From: G963422565 sp963422565
GTDB taxonomy: Bacteria > Pseudomonadota > Alphaproteobacteria > MPNO01
Direction: 5' to 3'
DNA: 64,000 bases
Assembly (NCBI GenBank): GCA_963422565.1
Contig: OY730228.1
Span: forward strand, 1,426,001 to 1,490,000
Part shown: positions 55,890 to 64,000 of the stretch, piece by piece
Position numbering within the stretch: position 1 is the stretch's first letter
Layout of the letters: every line of letters starts with the position of its first letter
The notes under the pieces: generated by a model
The model's database searches: none
Told to the model about the DNA's origin: nothing
What the model saw: only the letters and a program-made list of their open reading frames with translations
Program-made: the position numbers and the translations under genes

Positions 55890-56897
55890 TCAGCCGATCC
55901 GCGGGACGACGTCCTCGGCGAAGAGCTGCATCTGGTCGCACAGCTCGGAGAGGTCGTCGGCCGCGAAATAGAGGCCGAGCAGATGGGTCGCCCCGGCCTC
56001 TCGGATCTGGTTGGCGCGGGCAGCGACCTCGGCCGCCGAACCGATCAGGTTGACGTCTTCATGGCCGAGCGCCCTCTGCTCGCGCAGCGTCGATTTGCGG
56101 AGCGAGGTCAGATGCGCACACATCCGGGTCCTCTCAAAGCGGGCGAGCGCCGTCTCCCGCGTCTTGCCGATATGCACGGCATATTGCGGCGCGACTTCGA
56201 TCTCCGCCGGGTCGCGCCCGGCCTGCCGGGCGAGGCCGCGGAGGACGGCGATGTCGCGGCGCAGCCGCGCCAGCGGGACCGCCGCCGGCAGCCATCCGTC
56301 CGCCCACGCCACCGTCCGGCGAAGATTGTTGGCGTTGTTGCCGCCGATATAGAGCGGTATGCGGTCCTGGCGGGGCTTGGGGTAGAGCTCGACGTCCCGG
56401 AAGGCGTAGCAGGCGCCGTCGAAGGAGGCCACGCGGTCGCGAAAGAGCGCGAGCAGAGCCTGTACCCCCTCCTCGAGGATCCGCCCGCGCGGGACCGCGG
56501 CGCCCGGCCACAGGGCCTCGAACTCCTCGCGATAGGCGCCGATCCCGACCCCGATCTCGAGCCGCCCTCCCGAAAAATGGTCAAGCGTCGCGAGCTGCTT
56601 GGCGGTTACCACGATGTCCCGGCGCATCGGCAGCACCAGGACCCCCGTCCCGAAGCGGAGAGTCGTCGTCTCGGCGGCGACGAAGGCGTAGACGATCAGC
56701 GGCTCCCAGAACCGGGGCGGGTCCGCGAACCCGGCGCGGACATAGTTCTGCGTCGTCATATGATCATTGCCCCACACCGAGTGATAGCCGAGCGCCTCGG
56801 CATGGCAGGCGATGCGGATCACCGCTTCGGGGTCGCTGAACGGGATCGGGTAGGTCAGTCCTTCCATCCCGGTTGGCAGGCCGACGCTGACTCGCAT
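55890..56897 (-). CDS. LLM-class flavin/F420-dependent oxidoreductase
   Basis: A 335-residue luciferase-like TIM barrel protein: SVGLPTGMEGLTYPI, ALGYHSVWGNDHM, RFGTGVLVLPMR and GGRLEIGVGIGAYREEFEA are typical. Uses FMNH2 or F420; typical of ring or lactam opening and of alkane-sulfonate-like oxidations. Between HyuB and the KstD-like gene (gaps of 13 and 10 bases). Cofactor cannot be told from sequence; F420 biosynthesis genes were not seen in the window. Confidence 0.87.
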   Translation of the reverse strand: MRVSVGLPTGMEGLTYPIPFSDPEAVIRIACHAEALGYHSVWGNDHMTTQNYVRAGFADPPRFWEPLIVYAFVAAETTTLRFGTGVLVLPMRRDIVVTAKQLATLDHFSGGRLEIGVGIGAYREEFEALWPGAAVPRGRILEEGVQALLALFRDRVASFDGACYAFRDVELYPKPRQDRIPLYIGGNNANNLRRTVAWADGWLPAAVPLARLRRDIAVLRGLARQAGRDPAEIEVAPQYAVHIGKTRETALARFERTRMCAHLTSLRKSTLREQRALGHEDVNLIGSAAEVAARANQIREAGATHLLGLYFAADDLSELCDQMQLFAEDVVPRIG

Positions 56898-56910
56898 GAC
56901 TGTCCTCGCT

Positions 56911-58635
56911 TCAGGCGCGGAGCCGCGCCGTCTCGCCCGCGTTCACCGCGCCGCCGCGGGTCAGGGCGACGCGATAGGCGCTGCGCGCGGCTTGCGGCGA
57001 GATCAGCCCGGCGCGCACATCGGCGGCGACGGCGTCCGGATCGCGGGTTTTCGGGTCGCCGAGCCCGCCGCCGCCGGGCATCTCGATCACCACCCGGGCT
57101 CCCGCCGGCACGGTCTGGGTCCCCTTGCCGGCGAGCGCCGTGCCGTCGCCGAGCGAGATCCGGCCGGCGGCGCCGCAGTTCCCGCCGGCGCCGCCGCGCG
57201 GCGGATGCGCGATCCGATCGAAGAGGGCGGAAAAGGCGAAGGGCGCATCCTCGTTGAGGCCGATCTCCATGACTTGGCCGAGACCGCCTCGATGCCGCCC
57301 CGGCCCGCCCGAATCCGGCCGGTACTCCTTGCGCCAGAAAATCAGCGGCGAAATCGATTCGGTGACCTCGACGGGCACGCTGCGCACGCCGCTGGGAAAA
57401 CCCGTGGCCGACAGCCCGTCCTTGCCCGGCCGCGCTCCGGTACCGCCGGCATGGAAGCTCAACACCGTGAACGGCGTCGCCCGCGCGATCGCTTCGGGGG
57501 GAGCGTCCACCCGGCCCGGCCCGCCGAAGGCGTAGACGTTCCACAGACAGGACGTTCCCTCGGCGGGGACCGCATCGGGCAGCGCTTGCGCCAGGCAGCC
57601 GAAGACCACATCGGGCAGCATCTGGCCGGTGACGTGGCGCACCGCCACCGGGGCAGGATGGAGGGCGTTCAGGATCGTGCCCTCGGGGGCGGTGACGCGG
57701 ATCGGTGCGAGAGAGCCCGCATTGTTGGGCACCGTCGGGGCGACGATGCAGCGCACGCCGAACGCGGTATAGGCCTCGGTGTAGCACAGCGGGACATTGA
57801 TGCCGAAGGAAGAGGTCCCGGACGTGCCGGCGAAGTCCACATCGATTCCCTCGGCGCCGATCGTCGTCGCCGCGATCAGATCGATCGGCGCTTCGAGCCC
57901 GTCGATCCGCATTCGGCTGTGGTAGGTTCCGGGTGTCAACAGGTGGATCGCCGCCAACGTCGCCGCCTCCGAACGCGCGAGAATATGGTCGCCTGCCCGA
58001 TCCAGCGCGTCGATCCCGAACTCGTCCATCATCGCCGCCAGCCGGGTCGCGCCAACATCGTTGCAGGCGGCGAGGGAATGGAGATCCCCGATCACCTGCA
58101 CCGGTTCGCGCACGTTAGCGGCGACGATGTCGATCAGCGTGCGATCGACGGCGCCGGCGTCGGCGAACCGCATCGGCGGGATATGGAGACCCTCCTCGTA
58201 GACTTGGCGGCCGTCCGCCGAGAACCCGCGCCCGCCGATATCGACGACATGGCAGGTGCTCGCGAACAGCGCGACGAGCCGCGAGCGGTAGAAGGCCGGA
58301 GTGACGAGGGTGAAGTCGTGCAGATGACCCGTCCCCATCCACGGGTCGTTGGTCAGAAACGCGTCGCCGGGACGCATCTCGTCCGCCGGGAAACGGTCGA
58401 GGAAATGGCCGACCGACCGCGCCATCGCATTCACATGGCCGGGCGTCCCGGTGACGGCCTGGGCGAGCATGCGACCTCCCGCGTCGAAGACGCCGGCGGA
58501 GAGGTCGCCCGCCTCGCGCGTCGAGGTCGAGAATCCGGTGCGGACCAGCGCCTGCGCCTGCTCTTCGACGACGGCGATCAAGCGGTCCCAGAGGAGCTGC
58601 AGGCGAATAGGCGGCAGCATGTCGGCGCGGCTCAT
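56911..58635 (-). CDS. hyuB: Hydantoinase B/oxoprolinase family protein
   Basis: A 574-residue HyuB subunit: FDAGGRMLAQAVTGTPGHV, DAFLTNDPWMGTGHLHDF, GCLAQALPD and PGGGGLGDPKTRDPD are family motifs. With HyuA it forms an ATP-dependent hydrolase of five-membered amides (hydantoins, oxoproline) or an acetone-carboxylase-like carboxylase. Start at 58635 overlaps the HyuA stop by four bases, so the subunits are made together. Confidence 0.9.
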   Translation of the reverse strand: MSRADMLPPIRLQLLWDRLIAVVEEQAQALVRTGFSTSTREAGDLSAGVFDAGGRMLAQAVTGTPGHVNAMARSVGHFLDRFPADEMRPGDAFLTNDPWMGTGHLHDFTLVTPAFYRSRLVALFASTCHVVDIGGRGFSADGRQVYEEGLHIPPMRFADAGAVDRTLIDIVAANVREPVQVIGDLHSLAACNDVGATRLAAMMDEFGIDALDRAGDHILARSEAATLAAIHLLTPGTYHSRMRIDGLEAPIDLIAATTIGAEGIDVDFAGTSGTSSFGINVPLCYTEAYTAFGVRCIVAPTVPNNAGSLAPIRVTAPEGTILNALHPAPVAVRHVTGQMLPDVVFGCLAQALPDAVPAEGTSCLWNVYAFGGPGRVDAPPEAIARATPFTVLSFHAGGTGARPGKDGLSATGFPSGVRSVPVEVTESISPLIFWRKEYRPDSGGPGRHRGGLGQVMEIGLNEDAPFAFSALFDRIAHPPRGGAGGNCGAAGRISLGDGTALAGKGTQTVPAGARVVIEMPGGGGLGDPKTRDPDAVAADVRAGLISPQAARSAYRVALTRGGAVNAGETARLRA

Positions 58636-60761
58636 GACCGGTTGTTCCGGAAGATGACGACATCGCCGAGCGCGTCGATCTCGGCGCGGCAACGGCGCGG
58701 CACGATGGTCGTCGTCTGTTCTTCGACGATCGCGGCCGGGCCGTCGATCGTCACGCCGGGCGCCAGCCGGTCCCGGCGGTAGGTCCGCGCCGCGACGATC
58801 GTCTCGCCGTCGGGGTCGAACATGCGGCGAGCGCCGTCGGCGGCCGCGCCGCGGCGCGGCGGCGTGGCGGGGGCGGGTTCCGGCGGCGGCCCTGCGGCGG
58901 CGCGGCGGAGCGTCCAGTTCACGGCCTCGACGGTCTGGCCCGGAATGATCCGCCCGTAGGCCGCCGCATAGGCGTCCTCGAACAGGGCGGCGAGCCGCTG
59001 CCGGGGGCCGCCGTCGAACGCCGCGTCTGGGAGCGGGACCGCAAGCTCGTGCCCCTGGCCGCGATAGCGCATGTCGGCGGTCCGGGTCTCGATTTGCGGC
59101 GTATCGGGAGCACCGGCGGAGACAAGGGCGCCGGCCTCGGCGCGCATCTCGGCGAACAGCGCCTCGATCGATGCCGTATCGAAGTCCTCTTCGAGCGCCA
59201 CACGGCGGCTGCGCACCACTTCGTGGGCGACGGGGGCGTTGAGGAAACCGACGGCCGAGCCGACACCGGCCGAGACCGGGACGACGATCCGCGATATGCC
59301 GAGCTTGCCGGCGAGCCGGACCGCATGGACCGGCGCGGCGCCGCCGAAGGCGATCATCGTCCGCCCTTCGACCCCGGTACCGCGCTCGACGGCATGGATG
59401 CGGGCGGCGTTGGCCATGTTCTCGACCACCACCTCGGAGATGCCGAACGCGGCCTCGATCGGCGGCAGGCCAAGGGCGTCGCCGGCTCCTCGCATCACCG
59501 CCGCCTCCGCGCGCCCGCGTGCGAGCGGAGGCGCGCCGCCGGCGAAGCCGGCGGGATCGATCCAGCCGAGCACCACGTCGGCATCGGTCACCGTCGCCGC
59601 CGCGCCCCCCTTGGCGTAGCAGGCCGGACCGGGGTCGGCGCCGGCGCTCTCGGGACCGACGGTGAGCCGGCCCAGCGCGTCGACCGCGGCGATCGAGCCG
59701 CCACCGGCGCCGATCTCCACCATCTCGATAACCGGGATGCGGAGCGGCAGGCCGCTGCCCTTCAGGAAACGATACTGGCGCGCGACTTCGAGGCTGCGCG
59801 AGGCCTGCGGCTCGCCGTCGTCGATCAGGCATATCTTGGCCGTCGTCCCGCCCATGTCGAAGGACAGCACGCGGTCGAGCCCGAGCCGGCGGGCCAGATC
59901 GGCGGCCAGGATCGCGCCCCCGGCGGGCCCCGATTCGACCAGCCGGATCGGAAACCGCCGCCCGGCCTCCGTCCGGGTGAGCCCGCCGCCCGAGGTCATC
60001 AGGAACAGCGGGCAGGCGAAGCCGAGCGCCCGAAGACCCGCCTCCAGCCGCGCGATATAGCCGGCCATCAAAGGCTGCACATAGGCGTTGGCCGCCGCCG
60101 TCGACCAGCGCTCGTATTCGCGCATCTCGGGCGAGACGGCGCTGGACAGGGTGACCGGGAGGCCGGGGAGCGCCGCCGCCAGCAGTTCGGCCGCGCGGCG
60201 CTCATGGCGGTCGTCGGCATAGGCGTGGAGAAAGCCGATCGCGACCGCCTCCACCGCCTCGGCCTTCAGCGCCGCCATCGCGGGGGCCAGCGCCGCGTCG
60301 GTCAGCGGGATCAGCACGTTGCCGGCGGCGTCGATCCGCTCGGCGACCGGCAGGCGGAGATGGCGGGGAACCAGAGGCGGCGGCCGGTCCATATGGATGT
60401 CGTACTGTTCGAAGCGGTTCTCGAAGGCCATCTCGACCACGTCGCGGAAACCTTCGGTCACCAGCAGCGCCGTCTTCGCGCCCTTGCGCTCGATCAGCGC
60501 GTTCGTCGCGAGGGTGGTGCCGTGGATCGCGATCTCGAAGGCTCCGGGAGAGAGCCCGGCGGCGGAGAGGGCGCGGGCGATGCCTGCCAGAACGCCCTTC
60601 TCGGGCTCCTGCTGCGTGGTCGGCACCTTCGCCGTGGTGAGGCTGCCGTCATGCGCGACCGCGATATCGGTGAAGGTACCGCCCACATCGGCGGCCAGCC
60701 GGGCGACCGGCGCGCGGACGGAAGGCGTCGGGGAACGGTCCGGTCCGGGCGATGGCGCCAT
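58632..60761 (-). CDS. hyuA: Hydantoinase A/oxoprolinase family protein
   Basis: A 709-residue HyuA subunit with the ASKHA ATPase fold: RLAADVGGTFTDIAVAHDG (phosphate loop), HGTTLATNALIERKG, SGPAGGAILAADLA and SFDMGGTTAKICLI. Start at 60761; the in-frame upstream extension is not homologous. Partner of HyuB directly downstream. Substrate undefined, since the oxoprolinase, hydantoinase and carboxylase subfamilies share these motifs. Confidence 0.9.
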   Translation of the reverse strand: MAPSPGPDRSPTPSVRAPVARLAADVGGTFTDIAVAHDGSLTTAKVPTTQQEPEKGVLAGIARALSAAGLSPGAFEIAIHGTTLATNALIERKGAKTALLVTEGFRDVVEMAFENRFEQYDIHMDRPPPLVPRHLRLPVAERIDAAGNVLIPLTDAALAPAMAALKAEAVEAVAIGFLHAYADDRHERRAAELLAAALPGLPVTLSSAVSPEMREYERWSTAAANAYVQPLMAGYIARLEAGLRALGFACPLFLMTSGGGLTRTEAGRRFPIRLVESGPAGGAILAADLARRLGLDRVLSFDMGGTTAKICLIDDGEPQASRSLEVARQYRFLKGSGLPLRIPVIEMVEIGAGGGSIAAVDALGRLTVGPESAGADPGPACYAKGGAAATVTDADVVLGWIDPAGFAGGAPPLARGRAEAAVMRGAGDALGLPPIEAAFGISEVVVENMANAARIHAVERGTGVEGRTMIAFGGAAPVHAVRLAGKLGISRIVVPVSAGVGSAVGFLNAPVAHEVVRSRRVALEEDFDTASIEALFAEMRAEAGALVSAGAPDTPQIETRTADMRYRGQGHELAVPLPDAAFDGGPRQRLAALFEDAYAAAYGRIIPGQTVEAVNWTLRRAAAGPPPEPAPATPPRRGAAADGARRMFDPDGETIVAARTYRRDRLAPGVTIDGPAAIVEEQTTTIVPRRCRAEIDALGDVVIFRNNRS

Positions 60762-60775
60762 CGTGGTCGGCGGCT

Positions 60776-61960
60776 CTACACGCGCCCGTCGGGCTCGATC
60801 CCGAACAGCGCCAGCCCCGCATGCTCGAAATTGGATGGCGCCGCCTGGATCTGCTGGGCGACCGCGTTCATATCGCGGAATCTCCGCTCGAAGGGGCCGC
60901 GCCGGTGGACCGCGGAGGAGCCGGCGGCGTGATACGCGAAATCGGCGACCTCGCGCGCGCGCTGGCTGGCATAGGTGCAGGCGATCCGAAGCCGCGCCCG
61001 TTGCCGCAGCGTCGGCAGCTTGCGCTCGCGGGCCAGCTCCCAATGCTCCGAGAGCATCTCGAACAGGAAGGCGCGCGCCGCCGAGAGGTTGCCCTCCGAC
61101 CAGGCGACCCGCTGCTGGACCGCCGGGTTGTCGCGGAGCTTCTGCTTGGCGTAGCTCGGCGTCTTCTCCGCCGCGAGCTCCATGAAGGAATCCAGCAGGG
61201 TGCGCGCGATGCCGAGCGCGACGCCGGCGAAACCCATCGCATAGAAGGTCGCGTGCGGGATGCGGTGGACCGGCGTCGGCCCGTTGCGGTCATGGACGAG
61301 GTCGCGGCTGTAGCTGTATTCGTCGGCGACGAACAGGTCCTCGACGGCGTAGTCGTCGCTGCCCGTTCCCTGGAGACCGATCGTCTCCCAGACCGGATAG
61401 ACCGTCGCCCGGTCCTTCGGGAACAGGAATGTCCGCATGCGCGGCCGGCCCGGCGCAACCGGTACGGTCCTGCCATCGGCGGCGTAGACCGGCGCGTGCG
61501 CGCCGAGCCAGGTCGCGTTCCGGATCCCGCTCGCGAAATGCCACCGGCCGGTCAACCGATAGCCGCCGTCGACCCGCACCGCCCGGGCGCGGTCGTGGGA
61601 CGGGCCCCAGGCGAGCACGGCGCCGGGCGGCCCGAAGACCCTCTCGGCGATCTCGGGAGCGACGAAGCCGGCGACCAGGGAACAGCCGAGCCCCTGGCCG
61701 AGGCACCAGGCGGTGCTCGCATCGGCACCCGCGAGCGCCTCCAGCACCGCGGCCATGGTCATCGGCGATGCCTCCGCCCCTCCGAGCGCGCGCGGCAGGC
61801 AGAGGCGGAACAACCCGGCCTCGTGGAGAACGGCCATGAGCTCCTCGGGCACTCTGCCCGCGCGCTCGATCCGCGCGGAGGCCTCCGCGAAACGCGGCGC
61901 CAGCACTCTCGTTCGCGCTACCCAGTCGATGACGCTCCTGGACTCGATGCACTCGGACAT
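60776..61960 (-). CDS. Acyl-CoA dehydrogenase-like flavin monooxygenase (HsaA/DszC type)
   Basis: A 394-residue protein of the acyl-CoA dehydrogenase fold: GLFRLCLPRALGGAEASPMT, YRLTGRWHFASGIRNATWLG, and the C-terminal helix bundle ending MNAVAQQIQAAPSNFEHAG. The WHFASG pattern and lack of the usual catalytic-base Glu context fit the HsaA/DszC-like FMNH2 monooxygenases rather than true dehydrogenases. First gene of the operon with HyuA 14 bases on. Needs a flavin reductase, none adjacent. Confidence 0.83.
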   Translation of the reverse strand: MSECIESRSVIDWVARTRVLAPRFAEASARIERAGRVPEELMAVLHEAGLFRLCLPRALGGAEASPMTMAAVLEALAGADASTAWCLGQGLGCSLVAGFVAPEIAERVFGPPGAVLAWGPSHDRARAVRVDGGYRLTGRWHFASGIRNATWLGAHAPVYAADGRTVPVAPGRPRMRTFLFPKDRATVYPVWETIGLQGTGSDDYAVEDLFVADEYSYSRDLVHDRNGPTPVHRIPHATFYAMGFAGVALGIARTLLDSFMELAAEKTPSYAKQKLRDNPAVQQRVAWSEGNLSAARAFLFEMLSEHWELARERKLPTLRQRARLRIACTYASQRAREVADFAYHAAGSSAVHRRGPFERRFRDMNAVAQQIQAAPSNFEHAGLALFGIEPDGRV

Positions 61961-62077
61961 TGCGGGGTCTCCGATAGTTCGCCCATCCTAGGGCCGGGGC
62001 CGCGATCGGGAAAGCGCGGAGCCGCAACGACGGCGGTTGTCGTTTCGGGGACTATGACCGGCCGGACGACGATCCCT

Positions 62078-62348
62078 CCCCCTGCCCCTCCCTCGAGGGG
62101 GTGGGGGACCCCTTCCTCGAGAAACGGGCGATGACATGGACCGCGATGCAGGCAAAGGCCGGCTGCCGAGACACCAAAACAAGAATGTCTCCTCGTCCGT
62201 CAAATCGCTTTCGCAGCGCGCCGACCGGCGCGCATGCTGCTCCCGAGCAGTCTCGTCCCAAGCCATGTCGAGTCCCCACATCCGGGCTTCACGCCTCCGG
62301 AAATCACAAGGGGGCGAGACCGCTCGCAAGTTCAGGTCGGTCTCTCAG
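62078..62348 (+). repeat. Dispersed repeat family, copy D
   Basis: Begins with the C-rich/G-rich palindrome CCCTCCCTCGAGGGGGTGGG, like copy A, and ends GTCTCGTCCCAAGCCATGTC ... CTCCGGAAATCACAAG ... GAGACCGCTCGCAAGTTCAG, matching the right side of copy C over about 100 bases. The final GTCTCTCAG overlaps the pheA stop codon, as copy C overlaps the ybaB stop. The left edge is not clear. Occupies most of the 384-base gap 61961-62344. Confidence 0.55.
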
Positions 62349-63250
62349 ATGTCGTCGATGGGCGTGCCGGTCCAGCGGAACGGGTCGGCGGGATAGGTGC
62401 CCAGGATGCGCACCTCGTGCGAGAAGAAATCCAGCTCCTCGAGCGCCAGACGAACGTCGGAGTCGTGCGGATCGCCTTCGATGTCGGCGTAGAACTGGGT
62501 CGCCGAGAACCGCCCGCCCAGCATATAGCTCTCGAGCTTGGTCATGTTGACGCCGTTGGTCGCGAACCCGCCGAGCGCCTTGTAGAGCGCCGCGGGAACG
62601 TTCCGCACGCGGAAGACGAATGTCGTCACCAGCCGAGCGCCGTCCGGCGCGTCCCGGCGCGGCTCGGCCGCCATGACGAGAAAACGGGTCGTGTTGTGCG
62701 TGGCGTCCTCGATGTCCGCGGCGAGCGACACGAGGCCGTAGATATCACCGGCCAGCGCCGAGCTGATGGCGGCCTGGCTCCTGTCCCCCTGTGCGGCGAT
62801 CTCGGCGGCGGCGCCGGCGGTGTCGGCGTGCACGATCGGCCGGTAGCCGCGTTCCCGGATCATCCGCCCGCACTGGCCGAGCGCGTGGACATGGCTGTGC
62901 ACGGCGCGGATCGAGTCGAGCGTCGCTCCCTCCGGGGCGAGCAGATGATGGCGCACCCGCATGAAATGCTCGCCGACGATGTGGAGCTCGGACTCGGGCA
63001 TCAGCCGGTGGATGTCCGCGACCCTGCCGGCGACCGAGTTCTCGATCGGCAGCATCGCACGGCGCGCCCGGCCTTCGCGGACCGCGGCAAACGTGTCCTC
63101 GAAGGAAGCGGTGGCGAGGGAGGCCATGTCGGGGAAGACCGCATGGCAGGCGAGATCGGAATAGGCGCCGGCGATCCCCTGGAAGGCGATCGTCCGGGCG
63201 GGATCGGCGGGGGCGCCCACCCGATCGCGCACGACGACGTTCTCAGCCAT
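62345..63250 (-). CDS. pheA: Prephenate dehydratase
   Basis: A 301-residue enzyme converting prephenate to phenylpyruvate in phenylalanine synthesis. The dehydratase domain has IAFQGIAGAYSDLACHAVFP, PIENSVAGRV and NTTRFLVM (the catalytic TRF motif); a C-terminal ACT domain includes PAALYKALGGFATNGVNMTK and ESYMLGGRFSATQF for feedback by phenylalanine. Start at 63250; the start overlaps the preceding hydrolase stop by eight bases. No chorismate mutase domain is fused. Confidence 0.93.
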   Translation of the reverse strand: MAENVVVRDRVGAPADPARTIAFQGIAGAYSDLACHAVFPDMASLATASFEDTFAAVREGRARRAMLPIENSVAGRVADIHRLMPESELHIVGEHFMRVRHHLLAPEGATLDSIRAVHSHVHALGQCGRMIRERGYRPIVHADTAGAAAEIAAQGDRSQAAISSALAGDIYGLVSLAADIEDATHNTTRFLVMAAEPRRDAPDGARLVTTFVFRVRNVPAALYKALGGFATNGVNMTKLESYMLGGRFSATQFYADIEGDPHDSDVRLALEELDFFSHEVRILGTYPADPFRWTGTPIDDI

Positions 63251-64000
63251 GGATCCGCCGCACGGTCTCCGCCAGCACGCGGCAGCCGAGGACGATGTCC
63301 GCCTCGGCGGTGTCCTCGGAGGTGGTGTGGCTGCGCCCGCCGATCGAGGGGACGAACAGCATCGCCGAGGGCAGATGGCGCGAGACGATCGCGGCATCGT
63401 GGCCTGCGCCGCTCGGCATGCGAAGCGCGGGGGTCTCCAGCGCCTCGGCGGCGGCGGCGAGATGGTCGCCGAGCGCGGGGTCCATCCGCGAGGGTTCTAT
63501 GTCGAGCGTCGGGGCGACCGAGACCGCGAGCCCGGTCTCGCGGGCGCAGGCGCGGGCGGCCTCGTTCAGCTCGGCCTCCAGCGCGTCGAGCCGTCCGGCG
63601 TCGGTGTCGCGCAGCTCGAGAAGGAACTCGGCGGCGCTCGGGATAACGTTCGCAGCGCCCGGGCGAAGCGACATGGCTCCGATGTTCCACACCGAATCGG
63701 GTCCTGCCGCGCCGGGTATCCGCTCGAGCAGAGCCGCCGCCAGGCGGATCGCCGCGGCGCCAGCGTCCCTGCGCATGGCCATCGGCACCGTCCCCGCATG
63801 GCCGGCCTCGCCGACGATCTCGATCCGGCGGCGGCGGATGCCGACGATCGCGGTGACCACGCCGATGACGAGACCCGCCGCCTCGAGCCGCGGCCCCTGC
63901 TCGATATGGGCTTCGACATAGGCGCGATACTCCTCGGGCGCCAACCGGAGGGCGGGGTTGCGGTCGATGCCGTGCGCGCGCATCGCATCGAGAAGCGTCC
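63243..64000 (-). CDS. M20-family Zn-dependent amidohydrolase (allantoate/N-carbamoyl type), partial
   Basis: About 252 residues of the C-terminal part; the N-terminus lies beyond 64000. EAHIEQGPRLE, GEAGHAGTVPM, PSGAGHDAAI and GGRSHTTSEDT are the metal and dimer-domain motifs of allantoate amidohydrolase, beta-ureidopropionase and L-N-carbamoylase. These hydrolyse ureido or carbamoyl amino acids. Its stop overlaps the pheA start. It may complement the HyuAB genes 2.5 kb away, as carbamoylases follow hydantoinases, but they are not in one operon. Confidence 0.87.
   Translation of the reverse strand, partial: TLLDAMRAHGIDRNPALRLAPEEYRAYVEAHIEQGPRLEAAGLVIGVVTAIVGIRRRRIEIVGEAGHAGTVPMAMRRDAGAAAIRLAAALLERIPGAAGPDSVWNIGAMSLRPGAANVIPSAAEFLLELRDTDAGRLDALEAELNEAARACARETGLAVSVAPTLDIEPSRMDPALGDHLAAAAEALETPALRMPSGAGHDAAIVSRHLPSAMLFVPSIGGRSHTTSEDTAEADIVLGCRVLAETVRRIHG

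Overview
This is a high-GC chromosomal window, almost certainly from an alphaproteobacterium. Support comes from families largely typical of that class: a TrcR/DUF1013 regulator, DUF1192 and DUF1244 proteins, YdcH (DUF465) peptides, a cysteine-free L31, and a MotA-like plus OmpA-like envelope pair. A Rhodospirillales-type lineage is plausible, but no 16S rRNA is present to settle it. No tRNA, rRNA or CRISPR array was seen. The only RNA gene I can place is the SRP RNA at about 50683-50781.

Layout. 1-2063: end of an iron/haem/cobalamin-type ABC importer (permease, ATPase) and tonB, translationally overlapped. 2062-6231: a collapsed Mu-like prophage with halves of two tandem integrases, tail-gene pieces, and a portal-tail/MuF-head/phosphoribosyltransferase fusion. 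6287-11280: EnvZ/OmpR-type two-component system, glutathione transferase, secreted barrel-like protein, Bcr/CflA efflux pump. 11264-22856: catabolic block with a Rieske oxygenase, solute-binding proteins, a UbiD decarboxylase, a TauD dioxygenase, an enoyl-CoA hydratase and a three-subunit molybdenum hydroxylase. 22857-28257: a non-coding and decayed stretch, maleylacetoacetate isomerase, a deoxyribosyltransferase-like protein, an isochorismatase-fold hydrolase and two SDRs. 28258-33737: GH3-type acyl-adenylate enzyme, HpaB-family flavin monooxygenase and an orphan molybdenum hydroxylase large subunit. 33759-50781: mostly housekeeping genes (pfkA, prpE, trcR, rpmE, an exporter, the MotA/OmpA envelope module, recR, ybaB, dnaX, ffs), with a LigAB-type extradiol dioxygenase inserted. 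50989-64000: glutamate dehydrogenase, a ThDP enzyme, a tight five-gene operon (acyl-CoA-dehydrogenase-like flavoprotein, HyuA, HyuB, LLM oxidoreductase, KstD-like flavoprotein), prephenate dehydratase and the end of an M20 amidohydrolase.

The accessory blocks suggest a generalist degrader of aromatic, lactam/hydantoin-like and organic-acid substrates; individual substrates cannot be read from sequence. Less ordinary features are: a dispersed degenerate repeat family found in several intergenic regions, one copy of which fills the space between ybaB and recR and carries imperfect terminal inverted repeats; the MuF-PRTase fusion; and the GH3-HpaB-orphan molybdenum hydroxylase cluster.
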